This document shows, in pieces, positions 7,669 through 14,981 of a stretch of 15,055 bases of DNA. Both the position numbers and the translations under genes were made by a program. Source of the DNA: Cryptoclostridium sp964637365. GTDB taxonomy: Bacteria; Bacillota; Dehalobacteriia; UBA7702. The notes below the pieces were generated by a model, which was not told the origin of the DNA, did not search any database, and saw only the letters and a list, made by a program, of their open reading frames with translations. The number at the start of each line of letters is the position of its first letter. Position 1 is the stretch's first letter. Where the stretch lies: assembly GCA_964637365.1 (NCBI GenBank), contig CAZWWH010000036.1:1-15055 (forward strand). Direction: 5' to 3'.

Positions 7669-7977
7669 ATGGCAGTTCCGAAATTAACTGAATCTCAAAG
7701 AGCTGATGCGCTGAAAAAGGCGCAGGAAATGCGTTCCAAACGCATGGAGTTGAGAAAAGAACTCAAATCTGGCTCCATTACTTTAGAAGAAGTTTTAAAA
7801 CGGGTTGACGACGAAGTCGTGGGCCGCATGAAAGTCAAATATTTATTGGAATCTTTGCCCAATGTGGGCAAAATCACCGCAGTGGCTTTGATGGAAGAAA
7901 TTGGCATCAATGAATCCAGAAGAGTCCAAGGTCTCGGCAAACGCCAAGTGGCGATGCTGCTGGAAAAATTAGCATAA
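7669..7977 (+). CDS. mihF: Actinobacterial-type integration host factor (mIHF)
   Basis: This small basic protein of 102 residues resembles mycobacterial mIHF along its length: an N-terminal MAVPKLTESQRADAL helix, a Lys/Arg-rich helix, DDEVVGRMKVKYLLESLP (about 47-64), then a helix-two-turn-helix-like LPNVGKITA, and a C-terminal RRVQGLGKRQVAMLLEKL. In Actinobacteria this protein bends DNA and acts as a nucleoid protein; it is unrelated to the HU/IHF fold of proteobacteria. Excellent SD: GGAGG (7657-7661), 7 bases before ATG. In Mycobacterium the gene is immediately upstream of gmk, rpoZ, dfp (coaBC) and metK. The same order is kept here with remA inserted, which supports the assignment. The cellular role in this organism is inferred. 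Confidence 0.88.
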   Translation: MAVPKLTESQRADALKKAQEMRSKRMELRKELKSGSITLEEVLKRVDDEVVGRMKVKYLLESLPNVGKITAVALMEEIGINESRRVQGLGKRQVAMLLEKLA

Positions 7978-7990
7978 GGGGATCAGAATA

Positions 7991-8257
7991 TTGCCATTAA
8001 AGCTCATCAATATCGGCTTTGGAAATATTGTAATGGCAAACCGTATCATTGCGATCGTCAGCCCAGATTCCGCTCCCATTAAGCGGCTGATTCAGGAGGC
8101 TCGCAGAGAACAGCGGGTTCTTGATGCGACTTATGGACGGCGTGGCCGTGCGGTTATTATTACCGACGACAACCGTCTCATTATTTCGTCGCTGCAGCCG
8201 GAAACTTTGGCTAATCGTATCACCGAAGCGGTGAATCAAGAGGATGGCGGAGAATGA
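7991..8257 (+). CDS. remA: RemA/DUF370 family DNA-binding regulator
   Basis: This 88-residue protein carries the family core KLINIGFGNIVMANRIIAIV, then SPDSAPIKRLI and DATYGRRGRAVII. The Arg pair in YGRRGRA corresponds to the residues required for DNA binding in B. subtilis RemA, a ring-forming protein that activates biofilm-matrix operons and wraps DNA. Its targets here are unknown. The start is TTG at 7991, with AAGGGGAT (7976-7983) overlapping the mIHF stop. The gap to the mIHF stop is 13 bases, and the end overlaps the gmk start by 4 bases (ATGA), so translation is probably coupled. Confidence 0.93.
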   Translation: MPLKLINIGFGNIVMANRIIAIVSPDSAPIKRLIQEARREQRVLDATYGRRGRAVIITDDNRLIISSLQPETLANRITEAVNQEDGGE

Positions 8258-8886
8258 CAATGAAACATAAAGAAGGTTTGCTGATCGTTATTTCCGGTTC
8301 TTCCGGTGTGGGAAAGGGGACGGTCTGCTCCAAATTATTGGAGACTCAGACCGATATGAAAGTGTCTGTTTCTCATACGACACGGTCGCCTAGGGAAGGC
8401 GAAAAAGAGGGTATCAATTACTTTTTTACAAGCAAAGATGCGTTTGAAGCCAATATTGAAAGCGACGCCTATCTGGAATGGGCAAAGGTCTATGATGATT
8501 ATTATGGCACCCCCAGAGATTTTGTCGAAGAAAATTTAAATGTTGGAATTGATACGCTCCTTGAGATTGATACTCAAGGAGCTATCCTTGTAAAAGAGAA
8601 GTTTCCCGAGGGGATCTTTATCTTCTTACTTCCTCCCAGTTATCATGCCCTTAAGTCACGTCTGGAGGGGCGTAATACCGAAACGCCGGAGAAAATCGTC
8701 AAGCGTTTGGGGCTTTTCCAAACGGAATTGAGACGAGTTCCCATGTATGATTATGTGGTGGTGAACGAAGAAGGAAAAGTAGAAGAAACCGTGGAAAAAA
8801 TTCGGGCCATCATTACAGCAGAACATTTGAAATTTGAACATAGCAAGGATTATACCGCTTTTTTATTGGAGGGTGATACATTATGA
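8254..8886 (+). CDS. gmk: Guanylate kinase
   Basis: The enzyme phosphorylates GMP (and dGMP) to GDP with ATP in the cytoplasm, an essential step in GTP supply. The 210-residue sequence has the P-loop GSSGVGKGT (15-23), the GMP-binding SHTTRSPREGE, and the LEIDTQGA segment that replaces the usual IDVQGA, all in the expected order. The ATG at 8254 overlaps the remA stop (ATGA). The ATG at 8260 is equally well placed behind GGAGA (8249-8253) and would shorten the protein by 2 residues. Its stop overlaps the rpoZ start by 4 bases. The neighbour set gmk-rpoZ-coaBC is widely conserved. Confidence 0.97.
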   Translation: MTMKHKEGLLIVISGSSGVGKGTVCSKLLETQTDMKVSVSHTTRSPREGEKEGINYFFTSKDAFEANIESDAYLEWAKVYDDYYGTPRDFVEENLNVGIDTLLEIDTQGAILVKEKFPEGIFIFLLPPSYHALKSRLEGRNTETPEKIVKRLGLFQTELRRVPMYDYVVVNEEGKVEETVEKIRAIITAEHLKFEHSKDYTAFLLEGDTL

Positions 8887-9131
8887 TGGTAAAACCTGTT
8901 TTGAGTGATTTAATGGATAAGGTGGACTCCAAATATACCTTGGTAACCATCAGTTCTAAACGCGCAAGACAAATTATGACCAAGGAAGATTTGCTTTATG
9001 AAAATCCCGTCTCCATAGCGCTACAGGAAATCGCCGATGGCGTTTTCGGCTGGGAACGCGATGAAGAAGCGGAATGTACGAATTTTGATCCTCAAATAAA
9101 TGCAGAAGGAGATTCTGATGACGCGCTCTAA
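8883..9131 (+). CDS. rpoZ: DNA-directed RNA polymerase omega subunit
   Basis: This 82-residue protein carries the omega pattern: an N-terminal DLMDKVDSKYTLVTISSKRARQ segment, followed by ENPVSIALQEIADGVF. Omega clamps the beta-prime subunit, aiding polymerase assembly, and in some bacteria contributes to ppGpp binding. The tail is acidic (about residues 59-80). The ATG overlaps the gmk stop by 4 bases, with GGAGGG (8868-8873) upstream. A second ATG follows directly (8886). The last 14 bases overlap the coaBC start, so gmk, rpoZ and coaBC are tightly coupled. Confidence 0.95.
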   Translation: MMVKPVLSDLMDKVDSKYTLVTISSKRARQIMTKEDLLYENPVSIALQEIADGVFGWERDEEAECTNFDPQINAEGDSDDAL

Positions 9132-10317
9132 AACAATTCTCATCGGGATCAGCGGCGGTATCGCGGCATATAAAGTCGCAGAGTTGGTCAGTCGCCTTAA
9201 AAAGAAAGGCCATCAAATAGAAGTCATCATGACGGAATCGGCGCGGCAGTTAGTCGCGCCTCTTACATTTAGTACCTTGTCTGGTCGCCCGGTGCGTACG
9301 GAGATGTTCCACGAAATTGTAACAGAAAATGTGGAGGTAGAGCATATTTCCATGGCGGATCGTGCCGACCTCATGGTGATCGTACCCGCTACCGCCAACA
9401 TTATCGGAAAAGCTGCCAATGGTATCGCTGATGATCTTCTTTCCACGGTAATTATGGCTGCCGCCTGCCCGGTAATGTACTTCCCCGCCATGAATACTCG
9501 GATGTGGGAGCATCCTGTTCAGCAAGAAAATATTGCCAAATTAAAAAATTTGGGGTATGATGTGATTGATCCTGATAGTGGCTTTTTGGCCTGTGGAACT
9601 TCGGGCAAAGGTCGTCTCGGCTCCATTGACAGCATTGAAGCCAAGATTCTTGAAGCCTTAGATGATACCCCAAAGGATTTGGAGGGGAAGACTGTCTTGG
9701 TCAGTGCCGGACCCACCAGAGAACCCATGGATCCTGTTCGTTATATTACCAACCGCAGCAGTGGGAAAATGGGGTACTCCGTAGCCAAAGCCGCACAACA
9801 GCGCGGCGCTAACGTGGTATTGGTCAGCGGTCCCGTGAGCCTTCCTGCTCCCGATGGTATTACCAGGATCTCCGTGGAAACTGCCCTGGAAATGCAGGAA
9901 GCCATGGAGCAGCAAATGGACAAGGCTGACATCGTGATTATGGCGGCGGCGGTGGCAGATTATCGCATGGCGGAGGTGGCACCGAAGAAAATTAAAAAGA
10001 ACGATAATGCGATCACGGTGAATCTAGTGAAAAATCCCGATATTCTTAGTGCTCTGGGAGCACGAAAGGGAGCACGCGTTGTTGTGGGCTTTGCCGCCGA
10101 AACCAACGACATGGAAGCCAACGCATTGTCAAAATTGGAAAAGAAAAATCTGGATATGATCGTTGCCAATGATGTGACCCAAAAGGGCGCGGGCTTCGAT
10201 GTGGACACCAATATCGCGGTAATTTATAAAAAGGACGGAAGCCGCATAGAGGTGCCGCAAACCTCGAAAGAGCAATTGGCCGAGATTATTCTTGATGAAA
10301 TAATAACAAAACGATGA
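9118..10317 (+). CDS. coaBC: Bifunctional phosphopantothenoylcysteine synthetase/decarboxylase
   Basis: This 399-residue enzyme carries two consecutive steps of coenzyme A synthesis: CTP-dependent joining of 4'-phosphopantothenate to cysteine (CoaB) and FMN-dependent decarboxylation (CoaC). The CoaC half (about 1-185) has GISGGIAAYK, active-site H76 in VEHIS, the PAMNTRMW loop (124-131) and C159 in ACGTSGKGRLG. The CoaB half has SAGPTREPMDPVR (196-208), TNRSSGKMG (N212) and the KKIKK lysines (289-293). I chose ATG 9118 because AAGGAG (9106-9111) lies 6 bases upstream. An ATG at 9100 adds 6 residues and has no SD. It overlaps rpoZ by 14 bases and lies 12 bases before metK. Confidence 0.97.
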   Translation: MTRSKTILIGISGGIAAYKVAELVSRLKKKGHQIEVIMTESARQLVAPLTFSTLSGRPVRTEMFHEIVTENVEVEHISMADRADLMVIVPATANIIGKAANGIADDLLSTVIMAAACPVMYFPAMNTRMWEHPVQQENIAKLKNLGYDVIDPDSGFLACGTSGKGRLGSIDSIEAKILEALDDTPKDLEGKTVLVSAGPTREPMDPVRYITNRSSGKMGYSVAKAAQQRGANVVLVSGPVSLPAPDGITRISVETALEMQEAMEQQMDKADIVIMAAAVADYRMAEVAPKKIKKNDNAITVNLVKNPDILSALGARKGARVVVGFAAETNDMEANALSKLEKKNLDMIVANDVTQKGAGFDVDTNIAVIYKKDGSRIEVPQTSKEQLAEIILDEIITKR

Positions 10318-10329
10318 GGAGGTCGAGAC

Positions 10330-11490
10330 ATGAGAAAATTAGTAACATCCGAATCTGTTACAGAAGGGCATCCCGATAAGATTGCCGACAAAATCTCCGA
10401 TGCGGTTTTAGACGCTATTATCGCCCAGGACCCTTATGCCAGAGTCGCTTGTGAAACAGTTTGCAGCACAGGTCTTGTTCTTGTTACCGGTGAAATCAGC
10501 ACGGAATGCTATGTAGACATCCCTAAAATTGCTCGTGAAACCATTCGTGAAATTGGCTATACCAGAGCGAAATATGGTTTCGACTGCGAAACCTGCAGCG
10601 TTCTTAGTGCCATTGACGAACAAAGCCCCGACATCGCTCAGGGGGTCGATAATGCCCAGGACGATGTTGCCACTACGGGAGCAGGAGATCAAGGCATGAT
10701 GTATGGCTATGCCACCGATGAAACTCCGGAACTGATGCCTTTGCCCATCAGCTTGGCTCATAAGCTGACCCGCCGTCTGACGGAAGTTCGCAAAGATGGT
10801 ATTCTTCCTTATTTGCGTCCCGATGGCAAAAGCCAGGTCACTGTGGAATACGAAGATGGTCAGGTGAAACGGGTAGATACCGTGGTAATTTCCAGTCAGC
10901 ATGATGACGCTGTCAGCCATGATGAATTGGAACAAGGCGTCATTGAGGAAGTTATTAAGAAGATTATTCCTGAAGAATATCTTGATGAAGATACGAAGTA
11001 TTATGTGAATCCCACGGGCCGTTTTGTAATCGGCGGACCCCAAGGGGATGCTGGCTTGACTGGACGCAAAATCATTGTCGATACTTACGGTGGTGTTGGT
11101 CGTCACGGCGGCGGCGCATTTTCCGGGAAGGATCCTACAAAAGTGGATCGCTCCGCTTGTTATGCGGCTCGTTATGTTGCCAAAAATATTGTAGCTGCTG
11201 GTCTGGCCAAGACCTGCGAAATCCAGTTGGCTTATGCGATTGGCGTAGCGAACCCCGTTTCTGTAATGGTGGATACTTTTGGTACAGGGAAACTCTCCGA
11301 TGATAAAATCGTGGAAATCATCGGTGAACATTTTGATCTTCGTCCCGCTGCCATTATCACCAATCTCAATCTCCGTCGTCCCATTTATAAGCAGACCGCA
11401 GCCTATGGCCACTTTGGCAGAACTGATGTGGATCTCCCATGGGAACGCACTGATAAAGCTGAAGTATTGAAAAAATATCTCAATGATTAA
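10330..11490 (+). CDS. metK: S-adenosylmethionine synthetase
   Basis: The enzyme makes S-adenosylmethionine from methionine and ATP. The 386-residue length is normal. Visible signatures are TSESVTEGHPDKIADKISDA at the N-terminus (ATP-binding His-Pro-Asp), GAGDQGMMYGYA (about 117-128), and GGPQGDAGLTGRKIIVDTYG (about 236-255), followed by the Gly-rich GGVGRHGGGAFSGKDPTKVD. The SD AGGAGGT (10317-10323) lies 6 bases before the ATG and overlaps the coaBC stop. The gene closes the operon and is followed by a strong terminator. Only 12 bases separate it from coaBC, so there is no room for the S-box leader often found before metK in Bacillota. Confidence 0.97.
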   Translation: MRKLVTSESVTEGHPDKIADKISDAVLDAIIAQDPYARVACETVCSTGLVLVTGEISTECYVDIPKIARETIREIGYTRAKYGFDCETCSVLSAIDEQSPDIAQGVDNAQDDVATTGAGDQGMMYGYATDETPELMPLPISLAHKLTRRLTEVRKDGILPYLRPDGKSQVTVEYEDGQVKRVDTVVISSQHDDAVSHDELEQGVIEEVIKKIIPEEYLDEDTKYYVNPTGRFVIGGPQGDAGLTGRKIIVDTYGGVGRHGGGAFSGKDPTKVDRSACYAARYVAKNIVAAGLAKTCEIQLAYAIGVANPVSVMVDTFGTGKLSDDKIVEIIGEHFDLRPAAIITNLNLRRPIYKQTAAYGHFGRTDVDLPWERTDKAEVLKKYLND

Positions 11491-11552
11491 ATCGACGGAG
11501 CATTGCTCGATAGGATAGGAGCAGCGGCTTCATTAAGGTTAAAGCAAAATAT

Positions 11553-11588
11553 AAACGGTACAGACGAAAGAGCCTGTACCGTTTTTTT
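11553..11588. terminator. Bidirectional intrinsic terminator between metK and the histidine kinase gene
   Basis: An 11-bp perfect stem (AAACGGTACAG at 11553-11563 and CTGTACCGTTT at 11574-11584) has a 10-base loop and is followed by seven T on the plus strand. The A-rich left flank gives a weaker T run in the minus direction. It lies between two converging genes (metK ends at 11490, the kinase ends at 11611). Confidence 0.88.
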
Positions 11589-11610
11589 GCGGGAGCATTT
11601 TATTATTTGT

Positions 11611-13068
11611 TTATCCAATATCGATATCAAACCAGAAAGTCACGCCATTCTCATTATTGTAAGCGCCGCATTGGTTTTTATGGGCGTCCATGATGGTCTG
11701 TACAATCGTGAGGCCGATACCGGTGCCACCGTAAGTTCTCGTTCTGGCCTTATCGACTTTATAGAAACTAAGCCAGATTTTATCCATTTCATCTTCAGGA
11801 ATTGGCTTCCCTTCATTGAAGACCCGAATCCGGATTTTTTGTTCCATGTATTGGGAATCAATGATGATTTTTCCGCCATTGGCAGTATGGTCGGCGGCAT
11901 TACTGATAAGGTTTACCAGCACTTGGCTGAGCATCCCACTGTCTGCTGCGATAATCGTGCGGGGGACAAGATTGTTCACTGAGATTTCACGCTCTTCAAA
12001 CATTAAATTGAATTTTTCCACTGTGGCATTGATAAAGGATGAAATCTCAAAACTTTCAATTTCCGGCGTCATTTTCCCCAATTCCAGCTGAGATAATGTG
12101 AGGATTTGGCGCACCAACTTGTTCATGCGTTCTGCTTCGTCAATAATAACGGAGCAGTAGAAATCACGATCCTCTTGGGTCTCTTTTACGTTTTCCCGCA
12201 ATCCTTCGGCATATCCTTGGATAATTGCCAAGGGTGTTTTTAAATCGTGAGAGATATTGGCCAAAAGGTTTTGCCGCATTTCGTCAATTTGGCGTTCTTT
12301 TTTGACTTCTTCTTCTAGGCGGCAGTTGGTTTTTTGCAGTTGATGAATGGTTGTTTCCAGTTGCCCGGAAAGAGAGTTGATGTTATGGCCCAATTCACCG
12401 ACTTCGTCATTATTCTTTCCCGTGTATTTTTTGCTGAAATCCAAATGAGTCATATTACGAGTGATGGCGTTGATTTCCACAATGGGTTTTACAAAGTGAC
12501 GGGAAATCAAGAAGGTAATTACCACAGACATGGCCATGGTGAGAAGCCCTGTAATTATAATAAAGAAACGACTGTATTCAATGCTTGTATCAATCATAGG
12601 AACAGGTGTGCGCAGAATTAGGTAATCTCCACTATCCAAAATTCCGATGAGGAACAAGTAATCGGGATTCTCCGGCTGATTCTCTGCATGGATAAAACCA
12701 TTGCTTTTGATCACGTCCTTATGGGCTTCGATGATTTTTCCATAGGCCTCATTGGGAACCAAGGCGCTTTGCGGTTGCTCTCCTTCGCCCTGCATCGTCA
12801 CGGCATACACAAATTCGTAATCGGAATTGAGAATCGTAATATGGAGTCCTGTTTGGGATTCAAATTTTTCCAGATAAGAGGTTGTCAGACTTCCTGTTGA
12901 TATCAGTTCATGATTAATACTTTCATATGTTTTTTCCAGCATATCATTGTTTTTATCAATGACATAACTTTCAAAAAATGTAAAGTGCAGGAATATCAGC
13001 AAAGCCGCGAAAATAACTACCACGATATTCATGGTACTAAACAGCTTCATACCAATAGAATGCTTCAT
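11611..13068 (-). CDS. Membrane sensor histidine kinase (HAMP-containing, partner of the adjacent regulator)
   Basis: This is a 485-residue two-component sensor. TM1 is about residues 10-30, an extracytoplasmic sensing region about 31-165, TM2 about 167-189, then HAMP (about 190-243). The dimerisation domain holds the H-box LLANISHDLKTPLA with phospho-acceptor H274. The ATPase domain has the N-box LVNLISNAADH (N390), a shortened first G-box VFNEGKPI in place of DxGxG, the F-box-like IWLSFYKVDKA (431-441), and YGGTGIGL (446-453). The sensed signal is unknown. The sensing region has no motif I recognise. It starts 11 bases after the response-regulator stop, so the two are co-transcribed. The ribosome site is weak (AAGG), which suggests coupling. 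Confidence 0.94.
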   Translation of the reverse strand: MKHSIGMKLFSTMNIVVVIFAALLIFLHFTFFESYVIDKNNDMLEKTYESINHELISTGSLTTSYLEKFESQTGLHITILNSDYEFVYAVTMQGEGEQPQSALVPNEAYGKIIEAHKDVIKSNGFIHAENQPENPDYLFLIGILDSGDYLILRTPVPMIDTSIEYSRFFIIITGLLTMAMSVVITFLISRHFVKPIVEINAITRNMTHLDFSKKYTGKNNDEVGELGHNINSLSGQLETTIHQLQKTNCRLEEEVKKERQIDEMRQNLLANISHDLKTPLAIIQGYAEGLRENVKETQEDRDFYCSVIIDEAERMNKLVRQILTLSQLELGKMTPEIESFEISSFINATVEKFNLMFEEREISVNNLVPRTIIAADSGMLSQVLVNLISNAADHTANGGKIIIDSQYMEQKIRIRVFNEGKPIPEDEMDKIWLSFYKVDKARTRTYGGTGIGLTIVQTIMDAHKNQCGAYNNENGVTFWFDIDIG

Positions 13069-13079
13069 ATTACAGAACC

Positions 13080-13751
13080 TTATCCTTCAAAACGATAGCC
13101 ATAGCCTCGTACTGTTTCAATGAGATCTCCTTTGTCCCCTAATTTGGCCCGGAGTTTTTTGATATGGGTATCCACTGTGCGCAAATCACCGAAATAGTCA
13201 TATCCCCACAAGGCGTTAAGAATTTGCTCTCTGCTCAAGGCAACCTTACGATTTACAGCCAAATAAACCAAAAGTTCATATTCTTTGGGACTTAGATCCA
13301 GACGCTCCCCATCGTTGGTGACAATTCTGGCCACTTCGTCAATGACGAGACCCTGAAAGTCCTTAACGTTGTTGGTGGTTGCTTCAGGTTTCTGGCGGAG
13401 CAGCAGCTTAATGCGGGCCATCAGCACAATGGGGCTGAAGGGTTTGGTAATGTAGTCGCTAGCGCCCAATTCCAATCCAAATACTTCGTCGCTGTCCTCG
13501 GAACGTGCTGTTAGCATAATTACCGGCAAGTTGGTGTCCTTTTTGCGGATATGTCTTAACAGGCTCCAGCCGTCATAGTGAGGCATCATGACGTCTAAAA
13601 TGACGAGACTAAGTTGTCCCATTTTTGTTTCTAAAATGTCCATAGCCTCCTGGCCGTCGGCTGCCTCTAATACATTATATCCTTCTTTTACCAAAAAATC
13701 TTTCACCAGTCGACGCATTCTTTCTTCGTCTTCTGCGATGAGAATATTCAT
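13080..13751 (-). CDS. OmpR/PhoB-family response regulator
   Basis: This 223-residue DNA-binding response regulator has a receiver domain (1-118) with the acidic pocket EDE (7-9), phospho-acceptor D53 in ILDVMMP, T81 in MLTAR and K103 in ITKPF. The C-terminal winged helix (about 127-223) has LSPKEYELLVYL, REQILNALWGYDY, the recognition segment RTVDTHIKKLRAKLG and RGYGYRFE. I chose the ATG at 13751 because GGAGG lies 7 bases upstream on that strand. A start 11 codons earlier lacks such a site. The histidine kinase follows directly. The targets are not visible, though repeated sites upstream may be its own. Confidence 0.95.
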   Translation of the reverse strand: MNILIAEDEERMRRLVKDFLVKEGYNVLEAADGQEAMDILETKMGQLSLVILDVMMPHYDGWSLLRHIRKKDTNLPVIMLTARSEDSDEVFGLELGASDYITKPFSPIVLMARIKLLLRQKPEATTNNVKDFQGLVIDEVARIVTNDGERLDLSPKEYELLVYLAVNRKVALSREQILNALWGYDYFGDLRTVDTHIKKLRAKLGDKGDLIETVRGYGYRFEG

Positions 13752-14020
13752 AAATAAACCTCCAAATGATTGGCTTTTCTTCATTATTGTTGAATTGTGT
13801 GACTAAATCGTGAACAAAAAACGTATATATGCGTATTTTTGAAGGCTCTTTCCTTTGAACAGTGAGGCATTTTCCCTTTTGAAAAAACAGTTGTGGAATC
13901 TTAAAAATTCCTATATAATAAGCAACAGACTCTTAGTATTTGCACTCTTTTTTTGTGCGGAAAAAGAGAGGATTTCTTTCTGAAAAGGATTTATGATAGA
14001 CCATAACAGGAGTTGATTAT
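13752..14020. promoter_or_regulatory. Divergent regulatory region between the two-component operon and the AraC-type gene
   Basis: This 269-base region serves a minus-strand and a plus-strand gene. It holds a near-palindrome (ACGTATATATGCGT, 13821-13834, one mismatched pair) and three TTTTGAA-like copies (13837-13843, 13853-13859, 13877-13883), with the second and third inside longer similar segments beginning GGC. A plus-strand promoter lies at 13891-13919. I could not pick a convincing minus-strand promoter. Confidence 0.45.
13891..13919 (+). promoter_or_regulatory. Likely promoter of the AraC-type regulator
   Basis: TATAAT (13914-13919) is a perfect -10. TTGTGG (13891-13896), 17 bp upstream, is a weak -35. 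The predicted leader is about 95 bases. It contains an 8-bp inverted repeat (CTCTTTTT at 13945-13952, AAAAAGAG at 13961-13968). Confidence 0.55.
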
Positions 14021-14878
14021 ATGGAATGGATTGAACGTCTCAACAACGCAATTAGCTATATTGAAGAGCATCTCGCAGAAAAAATTGATTATGACCAAGT
14101 CGCCCAAGTGGCCTGCTGCTCTGCATATCATTTTCAAAGGATGTTCAGCTATATGGCAGGAATTTCTCTTTCCGAATATATTCGCCGGCGTCGCATGTCC
14201 TTGGCTGCCGTTGATTTGCGGAGCGGCCATGAAAAAATCATAGAGATAGCCTTAAAATATGGCTATAACTCCCCAACAGCATTTAACAGAGCCTTTCAGA
14301 GCATTCACGGTATTGCTCCTTCGGCACTGAGGAAAGGGGAAACAGTGATAAAATCCTATCCTCCCATCAGCTTCAAAATTACAGTGAAAGGAGTAGAGGA
14401 AATGAATTACCGCATTGAAAAGAAAGAATCCTTCCGCCTGGTGGGGGTTTCCCAACCCATGCACCGCGATATGGAAAAGAATTTTGCCATCGTTCCTCAA
14501 ATGTGGCAAAAGGCTGCTACTGACGGGACCATCCCTAAATTAGTTTCCTTGATGGACAGTTGTCCCATGGGAGTTCTGGGCGTAAGCGCCTGCCATGATC
14601 AAGAGGAATGGCGGTACTTAATTGCCGTTGCGAGTACTCTCCCGGCAGAGGAAACTCTGGAAGAGTATGTAGTTCCTGCATTTACTTGGGCCATTTTCCC
14701 TGGGGAAGGGAGTTGTCCCGAAGCCATTCAGAAGCTGGAACAGCGCATCATTACAGAGTGGCTGCCTACCTCTGGCTATGAGTATGGCAATGGGCCTGAT
14801 ATCGAAGTTTACTTTGAGCCCAATCCCAGTCAGGCGAAATTTGAGGTTTGGATTCCTGTGGTAAAAAAGCAGCACTGA
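14021..14878 (+). CDS. AraC-family transcriptional regulator with GyrI-like effector domain
   Basis: This is a 285-residue one-component regulator. Residues 1-107 form the double helix-turn-helix of the AraC/MarA type: it opens MEWIERLNNAISYIEEHL, continues with CCSAYHFQRMFSYMAGIS and RRRRMSLAA, and the second HTH IIEIALKYGYNSPTAFNRAF leads into the usual HGIAPSALR end. Residues 128-281 form a GyrI-like domain (FRLVGVSQPMH, then EWRYLIAVAS, the Trp-containing FTWAIFPGEGSCPEAIQ, and a final IEVYFEP...FEVWIPV). This is the arrangement of Rob-type regulators that sense small molecules, antibiotics or bile-type compounds. SD CAGGAG (14007-14012) lies 8 bases before the ATG. An in-frame ATG at 14402 starts the GyrI part and has its own strong SD. 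No target gene is adjacent; the IS element follows 43 bases later. Confidence 0.92.
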   Translation: MEWIERLNNAISYIEEHLAEKIDYDQVAQVACCSAYHFQRMFSYMAGISLSEYIRRRRMSLAAVDLRSGHEKIIEIALKYGYNSPTAFNRAFQSIHGIAPSALRKGETVIKSYPPISFKITVKGVEEMNYRIEKKESFRLVGVSQPMHRDMEKNFAIVPQMWQKAATDGTIPKLVSLMDSCPMGVLGVSACHDQEEWRYLIAVASTLPAEETLEEYVVPAFTWAIFPGEGSCPEAIQKLEQRIITEWLPTSGYEYGNGPDIEVYFEPNPSQAKFEVWIPVVKKQH

Positions 14879-14921
14879 AGCAATAAATATCTTTTTTAAT
14901 GAGTAAAAGGCACGGTGGATT

Positions 14922-14944
14922 TGAACTGCACCCCATTTGTTAGA
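14922..14944 (+). repeat. Left terminal inverted repeat of the right IS3-family element
   Basis: TGAACTGCACCCC followed by ATTTGTTAGA. Compared with the reverse complement of 81-103, 18 of 23 positions agree. It starts with TG, as expected for an IS3-family end. Confidence 0.75.
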
Positions 14945-14981
14945 CAGTGTGGTATACTATCTAATGAAAGGGGTGTTTGTT

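Noticed and set aside
10408..11412. Long minus-strand open frame opposite metK
   Set aside because: It is the antisense shadow of a strongly conserved gene and its product has no family features.
13945..13968. Inverted repeat in the AraC-type gene leader as an attenuator
   Set aside because: The stem is A/T-rich and is followed by GAGGATTTC rather than a T run, so it does not look like an intrinsic terminator.
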